The notes under the pieces: generated by a model
Databases searched by the model: none
Told to the model about the DNA's origin: nothing
What the model saw: the letters and a program-made list of their open reading frames with translations, nothing else
Translations under genes and position numbers: made by a program
In this document: piece after piece, positions 10,405 through 22,498 of the stretch
Position numbering within the stretch: the stretch's first letter is position 1
How the letters are laid out: every line of letters starts with the position of its first letter
Source of the DNA: Atherix ibis
Taxonomy: Eukaryota; Arthropoda; Insecta; Diptera; Athericidae
Assembly: GCA_958298945.1 (NCBI GenBank)
Contig: OY282609.1
Coordinates: 10,770,326-10,834,325 of the forward strand
Direction of reading: 5' to 3'
Length of the DNA: 64,000 nt

Positions 10405-11142
10405 ATGAAATTTTTCGCAGTTTTGTTTACCATATTCGCTGTCTCTAGCGCTTTCCGTATTTCGCCAAAGGGTAAGGAAAATCATCGACATTAACTAATT
10501 GAGATTATATTGATCTTTCTAATAAGAGATAATATTAATTTCTTTTATACTTTAGATGATAAACAATGTATAGCACCCAATGGTGGAGGTCTTGAGCCCG
10601 TTCTCAAAGAATTTGTCAGCCTTTTACCGGTTGATGTTCTCGCTGACATTTATTTGAATGCTGTCACGAACGATGCAGAAGTTCAATCTGTTATGGAATA
10701 TTTGGAGTCATCCGATTTCGAAACGATCGTAGTTGCCATCCAGAAGAATTCGGATTTCTTGGGTTTCCTAAACTACGCTTGTGCTGAACTATACCTCGAC
10801 GGTTATTATTACTTTAACATCCTCGGTGGAATCCTCGGTCTGCCACCAGTAGTAAGACCAAAGGCGGCTGTTCCATTCTACCGCTCTGGACTCCATGGAA
10901 TGCTTGAAGACATGGTTGATGCTCTTCCAATTGATGAGCTACGTGCCATGTTTGAGGATAAACTTGCCAGTGATGAATATTTACAAAAAGCAGTCGCTTC
11001 CATTAAATCACCTGAATTCAAGAAAGTTGTTGATGCTTTGAGAGCTATTCCAGAATACCAGAACATGTTACAACGCCTCCGCGCCCTGGGAGTTGATGTT
11101 GATGCAGTCCTTGCAGCTATTAGGAAATTCTTCGAATGGTAA
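10405..11142 (+). CDS. G12-4: secreted insect allergen-related repeat (G12-like) protein
   Basis: Exon 1 is 10405-10471 and exon 2 is 10556-11142. The 84-bp intron has donor AAGG|GTAAGG and a TTTAG acceptor. The protein has 217 residues. Residues 1-16 (MKFFAVLFTIFAVSSA) are a textbook signal peptide. The single repeat follows: QCIAPNGGGLEP (26-37), NAVTNDAEVQSVMEYL (57-72), ELYLDGYYYFN (100-110), LGLPPVVRPK (116-125), GMLEDMVDALPIDELR (137-152), SPEF (174-177) and GVDVDAVLAAIRKFFEW to the end. No transmembrane segment is seen after the signal. Codon third positions are richer in G/C than in G12-1 or G12-2, as for a well-expressed gene. AATAAA lies at 11211-11216. Family knowledge: mosquito and cockroach members are midgut proteins that bind lipid. 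The role here is inferred. Confidence 0.95.
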
Positions 11143-12180
11143 ATTGTAACTATCTTCACTACAGAATATCATGTATTATAGAAGCAATTGAAAGTCATTA
11201 AAGCCTAATCAATAAATTATTTTGAAAAGAAAAACTAGATTTGTTTCATTTTCATGCTAAAACAATAAAAGAATCTATCGTGTTTTGAAAAACCTTTTAA
11301 GTAAGAATTTTACAGTTGTTTGTGTCATCGAATATCTAACTAATTTAAACTCCTTTTAATATCTGAAAAAAAATATACTAAAACATTTACATTGTTAGTA
11401 AATCATTATATTTAAAGTTTTTTCATCTTTAAGATGAATTTAGGTATACAGTTTTTTTATCAAAAATATTTGCAGAAAAAAATTTTTTTTGGTAGTCAAT
11501 GTAAAATAAAATATAATTTTAAATTTCGAATACTATTAATAATGTGCTTTTAAAAAGAGTTACTATAAAATATTTAGTTAAATCTTTATCCCACAAAACG
11601 AACAGTCTTAGGCACTCGAAACTATAAAAATATAATACGAGTACCAATTCAATCATGTTGATTTGATATTGATATAGTCGGTTTTTGTAGATATCTACGT
11701 GTATATTATATAAGGATCACAATTGAGCATAAAATAGACTTATATTAATTTTTTTTGTTTATATTACAGTTTAATATTTTAAAGGAATGAGACTGCAAGA
11801 ATTTGTATGATATTATAGTGTAAATTTTGGATGAATTTTTAAAAGGATATATAAAGTTATACAACTCCATCCAAAAACTTATAAGATCTATTAAAAATAC
11901 TCTAACATATAAAGTTTTTCTAAGCTGACTAAAATATACCAAATATGTATTGTGTATGTGTAAGTAGAATACAAAAATTATAGAATAATCAAACTTTTAG
12001 TCTGATCCCAAAAAAAATTATTGTGGTTGATTCTTTCTGATAAAAACATATTGAGTACGTTAAACCAAAACGGATTAACCAGGAAAATCAATATTTATAA
12101 AAATTATTAATATACTATTTATAATAGGATTATTTTATAAGAAAATTAACAGAATATGAACTTAAGTTCCTTGGAGTATA
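11143..12180. other. intergenic DNA after G12-4
   Basis: The G12-4 3' flank with AATAAA at 11211-11216, then AT-rich DNA. Nothing else is recognised. Confidence 0.4.
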
Positions 12181-12752
12181 TACACTGCAGATCAAAAGTA
12201 TTCGACAACTTTGATTTCAAGCAGAAAATGAAGAAAACTCAGAAATTAAAATGAATAAGCGAAAAATTATTTATTCATTTAAAATTATATTAATTTTAAA
12301 CTTAAATATGAAGAAAATATTATTTCTACACTTATTATTACTAAGTTTAAAATACAATACAAAAAATCATGTTTTTGATATTTTCCTTTGAACTACTATT
12401 CCTGTATTGCAAAAGAATCCTCCATTATTATTTCTTGTAGACTGAACACCACTGACTGAACACCACTTATTTATAATACTGCCCTTTTTTTTCTTCAATT
12501 AACACTAAATCTCCTTTTTCATCCATAGAGAAGCTAACCCAAACCAAAATCGAGCCACCACCTTGCTTTACGGTTGGCACTACATCTTTCGACAATATTT
12601 TGTCTGCAGTACCTCGACACAAGTAAATTATTTTTTTCGATCCAAACATTTTGAAGAAAATATTAGCAGTTCTTTTTCTATAGAATAAAGTGTAATCCAT
12701 TATTCTTCTATATTTAATGATTTTTCTAACCGTTACATATAGAAGAATAATG
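12181..12752 (-). mobile_element. Tc1-like DNA transposon fragment
   Basis: On the minus strand 12700-12467 codes a stretch with the Tc1 transposase signature: KMFGSKK, then VPTVKQGGGSILVWVSFS, corresponding to the usual VPTVKHGGGSVMVWGCFS, then LVLIE. Near 12184-12207, GCAGATCAAAAGTATTCGAC resembles a Tc1-family terminus (..GTCAAAAGTATTC..). The catalytic DD34E triad is not present, there is no matching second terminus, and the rest of the frame is lost, so it is a dead fragment. The copy ends near a 15-bp perfect inverted repeat (12698-12712 and 12738-12752). Confidence 0.7.
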
Positions 12753-13065
12753 TATTGAAGGGTGCATTAATGGTTTCATAACCACCACGCGCTTAACTAG
12801 ACCAGTGGCTCTAAATTACCTTTCCAGAATTTTCTAGATCATTTTTAGATGAGTTTATAAAAATATAATTAAAATAACAGCGCAATAACCGGGACACTCC
12901 CAACAAGATTTTGGTATTCTGGCGTAAGCCGTCACTCCACCGAAGTAATGTTCTACCTCTTCTTCTGAGACCATAAAAAGAGCTACTGTAGACTTTTCGT
13001 GCAGTATCTTATTCATCCAAATAGGATTTTTTATGTTTATATGCAATAGTAAACATTTACCTTTA
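12753..13065. other. unassigned stretch between two element relics
   Basis: It is richer in G+C than the flanks. A 63-codon minus-strand frame (13046-12855) reads like a plausible peptide but matches no family I know and has no signal peptide or domain. It may be part of a neighbouring transposon. Confidence 0.3.
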
Positions 13066-13157
13066 CATATAAAATTTGGCTAATTTTTTTTATTTTTATA
13101 TTGTAGTATTTACAATAGTACAATATAAAAATAAAAAAATTAGGCAAATTTTATATG
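13066..13157. repeat. near-perfect 40-bp inverted repeat
   Basis: Left arm 13066-13105 and right arm 13119-13157 differ by one mismatch and one base of length, around a 13-nt loop. It abuts the 3' microsatellite of the LINE relic to the right. Confidence 0.9.
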
Positions 13158-13159
13158 AT

Positions 13160-14470
13160 TCTATTCTTCTTCTTCTTCTTCTTCTTCATCATCTTCTTCA
13201 GCTTGTCTTTGTCCACTCCTGAACATAGGCCTCTATTTTTTGCCATGATGTCCCATCTTGCGCTGTTTGCATCTAAGCACAATATTTAGAAGCATCGTAA
13301 GCGCTGTTTCAAAATTCTCGCCTCTAGCTTTAAGCATTTCACTTGTAATTGAGTCTTCTCCCGGCGGTTTACAATTTTTCAATTTGCTAAGCGCACCCCT
13401 CAGTGGTGATTTATCAAAGGGTTAGAGCTCTTCAAAACTCACGTTTATAACTGCTCGTTTTTGGCAACTCAAGTGTAGAGGTGGTGGAGTTGACTGACTA
13501 TATAGCTCCTGGTAGAAATGTTCAATGATTTCCACGATTTTTTCCTTCTCTGTGTTCATTTCTTCATTTTCGTTTTCCATTTAATGGATTTCCATTTTCC
13601 CTCTCGATAGGTTAGAACATAGTGCTTTCATATTACTATTTGCCTCGGAAGCTCGTTCAATGATTTGCCTTTCTAACTTTTTTGTTTAATTTTGAGTATG
13701 TTAACGAATTCCTACAGCTTTGTCTCTACGCTAATTTTTCTATCTCTATTTCTCTTCAATGCGCAAAATTTCTTAAAAGCAGTATTGATGCTTTCTTTGA
13801 TTTTCTTCGTTAAGCCGACCTCTGCTCATATATTTCTGTTCAAAGCTAAGACGTATTAAATTTCATTTTTGACTAAAGTGTTCGGGCTTTTCCAAGTCCA
13901 TTTTCTTCTGGACTGTTTTTCGAAGAAAGTATTGAGAAAGTAGATTTTCTCTTTGTTTGGAAAGTCAACCAGTCCTAGACCCCCCTGTTTTCGTTCCATC
14001 AAGCCAAAATTTCCAATATAAGGTGAGTCAGTAGTAATTTTAGCTCCAATTTTGGCATTAAAGTCACCTATAAAAAAATGAGCTTGGATATTTCTGAATT
14101 TTTTACTTATGTTAGGTCTCTGTATATAGGCATATGTGTATATTATCTGCATTGGGTGTTTGTTGTTTATATTCAAAATCACATACATGATCCCTAACTA
14201 ACTTTAGTTACAAGATATTTTTTTTGCTGTTGATCAATAGAGCCACGCCAGCCAACCACATATGAGTTCATATCGGAATATATCTGATAGAGGTAATATC
14301 CTAACTTCTAGATAGTAACTTCTTCTCCTTTTTCGTTGATGCCCAATATGTCCCATTCTATGTGTATGTTTGCGAGTTCTTTTTCCAGAGTTGTTAGGTG
14401 TTCATCAAGTCTCATAGTGCAGAAATTGTAGTTTACGATGTAGAAGTTTTTGTTTTTCTATCTCTTACTT
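13160..14470 (-). mobile_element. degraded, internally deleted RTE-like LINE
   Basis: Read on the minus strand, the order is that of a LINE. The endonuclease N-terminal part is near 14440-14300 (ELANIHIEWDILGINEKGEE). Then 14188-13856 is open with FIGDFNAKIGAK, IGNFGLMERKQGG, LNTFF and KWTWKSPN, the endonuclease core. The reverse transcriptase start is near 13385-13310 (NCKPPGEDSITSEMLKARG). It then jumps to the usual C-terminal end near 13270-13205 (QTAQDGTSWQKIEAYVQEWT, then a stop). The palm with YADD is absent, so roughly a kilobase was deleted. A (TTC)n tract at about 13165-13200 is the 3' tail. Many frameshifts show an old dead copy. Confidence 0.85.
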
Positions 14471-14646
14471 CCATGAGGCGGACTGATTGATCAGTGCGAT
14501 ATTTGAGCATAATTTGACATAATATATTTTGGAAGCATTTGGCAATTAAAATACTACGCCGGCTTGGTCCTCGGGAGCTTTTTTATATATACTCCTATTC
14601 TTCAAGCAAGCTTGACGAGCTTTCCCCAAATCGCTACCCAAGACAA

Positions 14647-14700
14647 TTTATATATTGTTTTTTTCTTATATATATATATAAGAAAAAAACAATATATAAA
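14647..14700. repeat. perfect 54-bp palindrome
   Basis: The sequence reads the same on both strands across all 54 bases. Outer arms TTTATATATTGTTTTTTTCT surround a central (TA)7. The arms are not just a TA microsatellite, so an inverted duplication around a TA tract is likely. Confidence 0.95.
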
Positions 14701-16980
14701 ATTATACTGATAGATAGATTTTTTTGGAATGCATAAAACTATTTGCCGGTTTACAAAAATGTTCTACTTTGAAAGTAGTATAATATCAAAATTGTGCAAA
14801 ATTCATATTTTTAATTATATTATTTTTCTTTTATTTCTGACAAAATATTATTCGATAAAAATTTTTCATACGAACTATCTATAATATACCAACTAAAATA
14901 GAAATTTAAAATATTACGATTTAAAGAACTTTTGTGTCATATTATGAGTAATCAAAAATATGAAAATTAAGCTAATAACGTAAATCAATATCTCTGCTTA
15001 CTCAATATACGATTACAAATAATAAATCATTCAATTGTATCATTTTATGACTCTATACTTTATTTATTTCTAAAGATTTAATGTTTATTATAATTTATTT
15101 TCGTCAAAAATAATAATTTACAATATTGATAAATATTATATTATATTTAATCGTATAAATTTTAACCTTGAAAGTAAAATAAAATTGATTTAATTACTTT
15201 TTCATTTACTTAAGAAATATGTTTAAAATTATATGAGAATTGGCCTTAATTAAAATAGTTAGAAGGAAATTTTTATAACAAATACCAAGGATTAAACTGA
15301 AAAAATTTTAGAATATTTTTTAGTTTTCAAATGTTTATAAAAATTATCAAAATATTTTTTGTTTGTGCCTACATTTGAAACCTATATTCTTTCTTAGACT
15401 AATAAATTGGTCAATATTCATTTATAAAATCATGTAGAAAGTTATATCAGCAAAAAAAATATTTATATTGTTATAAGTATTATTACAATATAACAATAAT
15501 AATAAATATTACTACCCTACTTAATGGGGTAATAACTCTTCTACTAAAATGATCGCTTTAAAATAGTTGATACGAAAGTATCCACTTGTGTATCGCAAAA
15601 AATTATTTTTAACTAATATTAGTACGCTCGAATATCAGTTTTAATAATATTGATTACCTGATTTTCAAAAATAACATTAAATTAAAAATTAAAATGGAAA
15701 ATTCAAAAATTATACAAATTCAGCTATTTCAATGCTGATAACAGTAAATGTTTCATCAACATTACATTTTTAAATATTTATAAACAACGCCATGATTATG
15801 AGACCATTTAGCAAATCCATGCTTCGTGTGGGCTCTCATTGCCAGCTTTCTTAAAGAAACTGATCGATAGAGTATTGGAAGGAATAGTCAAAGATTATTT
15901 AATTTTGTGGTTTAAGCAGGTTTGAAAAAAGGGTTGGAAAAGGAATTATTGAGTCCAAGAGCTGCACAATGGAAGGAATTGTACTCAAAAAAAATTCTGG
16001 GTTTAGTGACAATTATTTAAAATATGCGAAATGGTAAATTGATTGTAATAGTAATGGCACGAGAAATGAGGTTGATTACCAAAAAGTAAATTATTGCAAT
16101 GAGCTGCTCGATCAATCCGGGTTCTATAAAATTTCCTTGCATAGGATTTCAGAATAGTTTGCTATTGTATAGCTACACGTAATATAAGGAAAAAACGGTT
16201 TCACTATTGATCTAGTCTTTTTGTCAATGATGTTAAATACCATTTGGTCAGTAGATGTGGCAAGTTTGGAATAGCACCCAATACAATTCAATAATTCGGT
16301 TATTTAACATTCATCGAAATATGGTATACTATAAAATAAATATTCATCTTTGAATCAATTTTTGACTCTATTTAAAATTTACTGAAACTTTTCTTAATAA
16401 CAATTCAAACTACAATAAATACTTTTTGTAAGAACATGCTAAAGTTCAATTATTTTGTATAATATTCAAATTCGAAAAATACTATTATATTTTCCAAAAA
16501 AAAATAAAAACAATAAAAATTTAGCTACCGATATGATAACGAGAAAATTATAATTATTATTCAAAGCTATTATTATAATAAAAAAATTAAAACCTTAAAA
16601 AAATGCAACCGTAATGAAAGGAAAATATTCTTATCACTTTTATTACTAATAAAAATTTTAATTATATAAAACCAGGTGAACTATGAGGGTACACTCATGG
16701 TTCAAAATAATTTCCAAGTACAAAATTCGAAGTAACTTTTCAAAACGTGATCAAAAAATGTTCACCAATAAAATATGTTTTCCTTTTGAGAAATTTTTTA
16801 AGTGTGTCTTAGATAATTTTTTTCAAACCAGATCAAAGATTATATTGCTGCAAGCACCTGTAAATTGTAATAAAATGCATTTTCTACGTACGAAATACCA
16901 TTTATGAGTAGTTATTAATTGTCCGTCCATATGCTATAAATTACGAGTTTTATGAATTAAATATTGTAATCTTAACATTT
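14701..16980. other. gene-poor DNA upstream of G12-5
   Basis: Mostly AT-rich. A less AT-rich segment at about 15785-16330 has mixed short frames, maybe an eroded element, but no recognisable motif. A 74-codon plus frame at 16683-16907 resembles nothing known. Confidence 0.35.
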
Positions 16981-16988
16981 AGTATTTT

Positions 16989-17068
16989 GATAAGATTTTT
17001 TTCTTGATACTTATTTTATATTTTTTAATATAAAAAGCCAAAATTGTTCGAAATCTTCACATTCAGTT
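16989..17068 (+). promoter_or_regulatory. G12-5 core promoter: GATA site, TATA box, initiator
   Basis: GATAAG at 16989-16994 in TTTTGATAAGATT, TATAAAA at 17029-17035, and TCAGTT at 17063-17068. From initiator to start codon the sequence is almost the same as at G12-4, whereas DNA upstream of the GATA site differs. Confidence 0.65.
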
Positions 17069-17111
17069 TATCCTAATCGTCAAGAGCTAGGCTAGCATTC
17101 AAAAATTCAAA

Positions 17112-17841
17112 ATGAAATTTTTCGCAGTTTTGTTTGCCATCTTCGCTGTATCAAGCGCTTTCCGTATTTCGCCAAAGGGTAAGGAAAATCATCGATATTA
17201 ACTTTAAATTGATTTTTCAAATAAGAGATAATATTAATTTCTTTTATACTTTAGATGATAAACAATGTATAGCACCCAATGGTGGAGGTCTTGAGCCCGT
17301 TCTCAAAGAATTTGTCAGCCTTTTACCGGTTGATGTTCTCGCTGACATTTATTTGAATGCTGTCACCAACGATGCAGAAGTTCAATCTGTTATGGAATAT
17401 TTGGAGTCATCCGATTTCGAAACGATCGTAGTTGCCATCCAGAAGAATTCGGATTTCTTGGGTTTCCTCAACTACGCTTGTGCTGAACTATACCTCGACG
17501 GTTATTATTACTTTAACATCCTCGGTGGAATCCTCGGTCTGCCACCAGTAGTAAGACCAAAGGCGGTTGTTCCATATTACCGCTCTGGACTCCATGGAAT
17601 GCTTGAAGACATGGTTGATGCTCTTCCAATTGATGAGCTACGTGCCATGTTTGAGGATAAACTTGCCAGTGATGAATATTTACAAAAAGCAGTCGCTTCC
17701 ATTAAATCACCTGAATTCAAGAAAGTTGTTGATGCTTTGAGAGCTATTCCAGAATACCAGAACATGTTACAACGCCTCCGCACCCTGGGAGTTGATGTTG
17801 ACGCAGTCCTTGCAGCTATTAGAAAATTCTTTGAATGGTAA
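17112..17841 (+). CDS. G12-5: secreted insect allergen-related repeat protein, near-twin of G12-4
   Basis: Exon 1 is 17112-17178 and exon 2 is 17255-17841. The 76-bp intron shares both ends with the G12-4 intron but is 8 bp shorter. The protein has 217 residues and differs from G12-4 at four sites: A9 for T in the signal peptide, V127 for A, Y130 for F, and T199 for A. All family motifs are intact (APNGGG, ELYLDGYYYFN, LGLPPVVRPK, SPEF, RKFFEW). AATAAA lies at 17894-17899. Homology with G12-4 begins around the promoter and stops at the stop codon; the 3' flanks are unlike. Same inferred role as G12-4. It is the rightmost member of the cluster, 6 kb past G12-4. Confidence 0.95.
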
Positions 17842-19255
17842 ACTAAAAATGTGCCATTGCAAAGTATAAAATTGTAAAAAAATTTCATTACATAATAAAA
17901 TTCGATGATCTAAATAGCAAAAAATACAAATTTTGTTTTACTAATATTTACTACAAAGGTAAATTCCCTCGATTATGAGGTATTATTACAACATAAATTA
18001 ATTCGATAAGAAGAAATGTAAAAATGGAAAATTTCTATGTCTACTATTAAAAGTTCATCAAATGTTAAAAGAACCTAAATTGCTTTCAATAATTCTTATT
18101 TGATTGAATTGAAAGTTAGTTAAAAACTTTTAATTTGCAAAAGAGTTTCCTACTGCTCGAGAAATTGGATGTTGATCAAAGAGTATTCCTTGCTAAGACA
18201 AATTTTCTCCTAATTATTTTTTAAGCAGAAATTTCAAATTTGTTCAATGTTCTCTGAAATCGAAAATAAATAGTCAGGAAATTGTTTTTAGAACGTTTCT
18301 ACCTGCGTTCTTCGGTAAAATTAGTATAGATTGATGTTAAAATGAACGTAGATACCAAGTTGATAAATGCACAAATAAAAAGAATTGACAAAAAAATATA
18401 TTTAAAAAAAATTGAAAAAGTTCAATTTGAATTTATTCTTTAAAATTTAAATAAATAACTGGGATCGTTGAAATACTATCACTAAGTAGAAAAGCGAATC
18501 TTAATTATGTAACAAAGATATTCAGAAAATATAACTTATTTTTAAAAAATTTAATTGTTTCTTAAAGTAAAACAATACTCATAAAATGAATTAAAATACA
18601 AAAAATACACAAAAACTTTACTTTTTATTTGTAAAAAAAACTCCCTCAAGCTTTATTTCCATTTATATCTTTAATGATAGATAAAAAAAATTAGTTTATT
18701 CTTAAAATAAAATTAATTTAATACATCTTATATTTTATCACATTGCTGTCTTTTATTAAGGCAAATTAAAACTTAATCATTTGAAGTCTATTATATTGAC
18801 AAAAACATCAAATATCCATGAAAATAGCATTCGTGCATGTGTAAATATTTGGCGAAATTTAGATTAATAATGTTGGTTAAAGTATCTGCAGCAGAGAAAT
18901 GTTAACATAAAATCAATGGAATTTTTCAATCTGTTTTCATTTTGGCAAATCTTAATCTAACTGAAAGTAAATAAAACTTAATGTAATCAAATAACTCAAT
19001 ATAAAACGTGATTTATACAAAAAATCAATATTGTCTGGTATGAAATTAATGTTAATTTCAATGTATTAAATACAACTGAAATCAAATTTATATGTTAAAA
19101 AAATCGACAATATTATTAAGGACAACAATCAAAAAATTTAAAACTAACATATTCAATTTTTTTAAGATATTTTAATCTATAATATTATTTGAAATTACTT
19201 ATGAAACCATATCTAAATGTTTGGCTAAAGACTTTCATCAACAGCAAATTGGTGT
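17842..19255. other. non-coding DNA right of the G12 cluster
   Basis: AT-rich with no coding, RNA or repeat signal beyond the G12-5 polyadenylation signal. Confidence 0.4.
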
Positions 19256-19259
19256 GACT

Positions 19260-20000
19260 ATAAGAACATTTTACGAGTGTAGGCTGATAAGTTGGTGATA
19301 AATGGATATTGAGCCAATTGTATTAGTTCAATGCAATTTGTCCACCATATTTTTTATACCATCTGTATAGTACGACTTGTCAAACTCTGCAAAATAAGCC
19401 TCAGTTTTTGCCCATAACTACAGAATAAAATACAAATTTCTTTCCACCAAATCAATGAAGATTATACCAATAGAACCGTTATTGCCTTCTTTGGTGCACG
19501 TTCGCTAATAGAAGCCCATATTTTTGACTGAACTTAGGTTTCTAATGTGTAATTGCGAAGATATGTTTCATCAAAAATTATAAATTGAGGCAAAAATTCA
19601 TTTATACCATGCTTAAAAATGTCCAAATACTCCATTGTAGTCGTTATAGTAATACGTTTTGGTCAGGTGTTAGCAGATGCGGCACCCATCTCGCCGATAG
19701 CTTTCTCATATCCAAAATTTCACGTAAGATATTGCCTACATATTCTTTTGAGATTTATAATATATCAACTATCTCATATACTTTTACTTGAGGGTCCTTT
19801 AAAACGATATCAGGAATTTTATTAATTATTTCTTCTTCGAGCTAAATTGGAAGTCTTGGGCAGACTACAACAAAATTTTCATATGATGGTGAGAAGTCTC
19901 CATAATAATTTTCAATGTTGTTTCTGATTTCAAAAATTACTTCATTTTTTAAATAGTGATTTTATAGAGAAAGACACGTTTTTCCATATTAATAAAAAAA
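19260..20000 (-). mobile_element. mariner-like transposon, dead copy
   Basis: The minus strand reads as a mariner transposase with stops and frame changes, but all parts are in order. The helix-turn-helix region is near 19835-19745 (EEIINKIPDIVLKDPQVKVYEIV). The middle is at 19750-19670 (EYVGNILREILDMRKLSARW, then VPHLLTPDQ). A frame-shifted stretch leads to TPETK-like sequence, and the C-terminus is near 19400-19320 (KTEAYFAEFDKSYYTDGIK). The right-hand repeat-like end TACGAGTGTAGGCTGATAAG lies at about 19272-19291. The copy cannot code active transposase. The subfamily is uncertain. Confidence 0.8.
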
Positions 20001-20135
20001 CACGAATCATGGTTCAAATGGCTATCAAAACTAAACAAACCAACTTATATTTATAAAGTTATATATGGTATTTCTTGAAGAATGTTAAATTATAAAAATT
20101 ATATTGGTTTGCTTGTATCAGCTTCATTTCTAGCA

Positions 20136-20250
20136 TTTATCATAGACTTATCAGACTGTAATTGTACTCTAAAATATAATACGTTTTTGGTAGAATTTTT
20201 CGTTTATCATAGACTTATCAGTCTGGGATGCTCAAAAATATAATACGATG
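20136..20250. repeat. two copies of a mariner-terminus-like motif
   Basis: ATCATAGACTTATCAGACTG (about 20138-20157) and ATCATAGACTTATCAGTCTG (about 20209-20228) are each followed by similar DNA ending AAAATATAATACG, with a period of about 71 bp. GACTTATCAG is the reverse complement of the CTGATAAGT part of the mariner end at about 19283. They are probably duplicated left ends of the adjacent mariner. Confidence 0.6.
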
Positions 20251-22498
20251 GCAGTCTGACAAGTCTTCTATTGAAATATAATTACTAAAAACTTTACTAA
20301 AATTGTTAATATATTTTTCAAAGAAAAATTAAAATTATTTAAATTTTATTTTATATTTTTTTTTTAAAAATTATTATAAATTTTTATTAAAAATATATTT
20401 AAAATAAACTTTGAAATTGTATGTGAATTATTTTGAAGATATTAATCGATTTCATTTCACATAATTATAATAAACTACACATATTTCGTTATACGAGTAT
20501 ATATGAAAATATCCTGAAAACAATTGTTTTTTATAAATTTGTATTCAAAATTTGTAAATGATTCTTGCTATTAAAAGAGAACGTGTAAATATTCTCACAA
20601 ATATGAAACAAACAATAAAAAATCGTGACATGGATTTTTTTTTGCATTTTGAATTGATTGATATTGTACATATTTAGGCACGTTCTTTTCTCTAAGAACG
20701 CGTTCTGCTTATCAAATATACCGCTAAGTAGACAAATCTACCCCAATAATTTTTTTTCGCAAAATCACAAAAAAAAATCTACCTCGTAAATATATTTATA
20801 GGGTATCACTGAATTCCGAATTAAATGCATTACAATATACATACTAGTGTTTATAATAATCATTCATTAAATTGGATTGAATGGTCTTAAAGAATTGGAC
20901 TTGCCTCAAATTATTCAGAGAAAGGAAGTCAAATAAAATCATTCTAAGTTGTGTTAATTTTCGTTTTGATCTGCTTTAAGTTAGATCAAAATGAACAATC
21001 AGAAATTAGAAATCTTATTATTTGCAGATAAAGAAAAAGATCAGCATAAAAATCCTAGAACACCTATACTTTTAAACCCTATTCAGTAAAGTGGCTACCG
21101 TTTATGGTGCCAAGAAATGATTGCAAATATGAGAAAACTCTGTCTAAATTGGCACACCAATCTATAGCATATCCTCATAACTAAATACAATACCTTTTTC
21201 AGTATATCGAAAATAAATAATTCATGATTGTATATCCTGGTTGGGGATTCACTGCACGAACTTGGAGAATGATCGAAAAACCGAGATGATTTCAAGTCAT
21301 CATACGGTAGCAGAGTTGCTGGTATTTATGAGAAAACATGAGTGAACATTTGGCGACTAGCAGCCATGATTCTATGTACAAACAGGAACAACACTATGCG
21401 CGTCCTCAACGCATGACTTCAAATCAAATTGATTTGACTTTTACTAAAAGTTTCAGTTTTTCCCATTTTTCTTTCATATTTTTTTGGTTGATTTTTCGTG
21501 GCCAAAGCTAATACTGTACTCTATGCATAGTACGGTATGTAAAAGTGCCCGGCTATGAAACCACGAAAACACTACGAGCATATTACTAATTCAGAACACG
21601 TTTTAACTATTCTTGTCGATAGTTGCTAGATTCATCTAGGAACAATACCTATTTTTTCATAGATTATTTTGAAATAAAAGAGGACGAAAAGAAATCTAGT
21701 TTATTAGTTCACCAACATAGGTTGGTCTAGTCGTATAAACCCGAAAAGATTACAATAAAAATGATTTTTTTTTTTAGAAAAAAAAAGATTTTTTTCAACT
21801 TGCCTCAAGCTACCACCATCTGGTGGTACAATTTGGCAAATATTTATTAAAGTGTTGGATTTACGACAAAATATACCACCACAAAATTTACTATTTATTT
21901 CATTTTTATTTTTATTTTATTTTTCTACTACTTTAAGTATGGCAATTTTTCAATTTATATTTTCTTTTATGTCATATAACATGTGTACCACTATTAAAAA
22001 GCAATTTTTATAACAATTTTCAATTTCGAACCAAATTTCTAAACGTGTATAAAATTTCAATTATGATTTTTTTTTTAAAGTTTATTTCTTCGAAAAAAAA
22101 ATTGGATAAAAATTCTCATTGTTATAAAAAAAATAATCATTACTTAGATATATTTGGCTGTGACTAAGAAAAATAAACTGCAAAATATGTACGGGTTGTG
22201 ATAGAAAAGTAAAGAAATTATTTTTTTTCGTAGCAATTCTATTTTAGTTGTATACAGCGATTTTTTATATTAGGGTACAAAAAATTATTGTGAGTATGAT
22301 AGAATAAGGGAACTGAGGACGCATAGGAATTTCTATAACAGAGTCGTTGTTTTAGTGAAGCATCCAAGTGGCTGCCATCTATTGTAATATGTGTATACGA
22401 TGAACTCTTTTTCTGAGTATTTCAAGGAGCTTCAATATGAATCGATGGTTTGACCGTTCTACATTTTCATCAATTCTCTATATTAAAGGCCTTCCTAA

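Noticed and set aside
10878..11159. Minus-strand open frames at 10878-11159 and 17577-17888
   Set aside because: Both are antisense shadows of the identical G12-4 and G12-5 coding exon; rich in Ser/Arg with no signal or motif.
13165..13200. (TTC)n microsatellite as an independent repeat
   Set aside because: It is the 3' tail of the RTE-like LINE on the minus strand.
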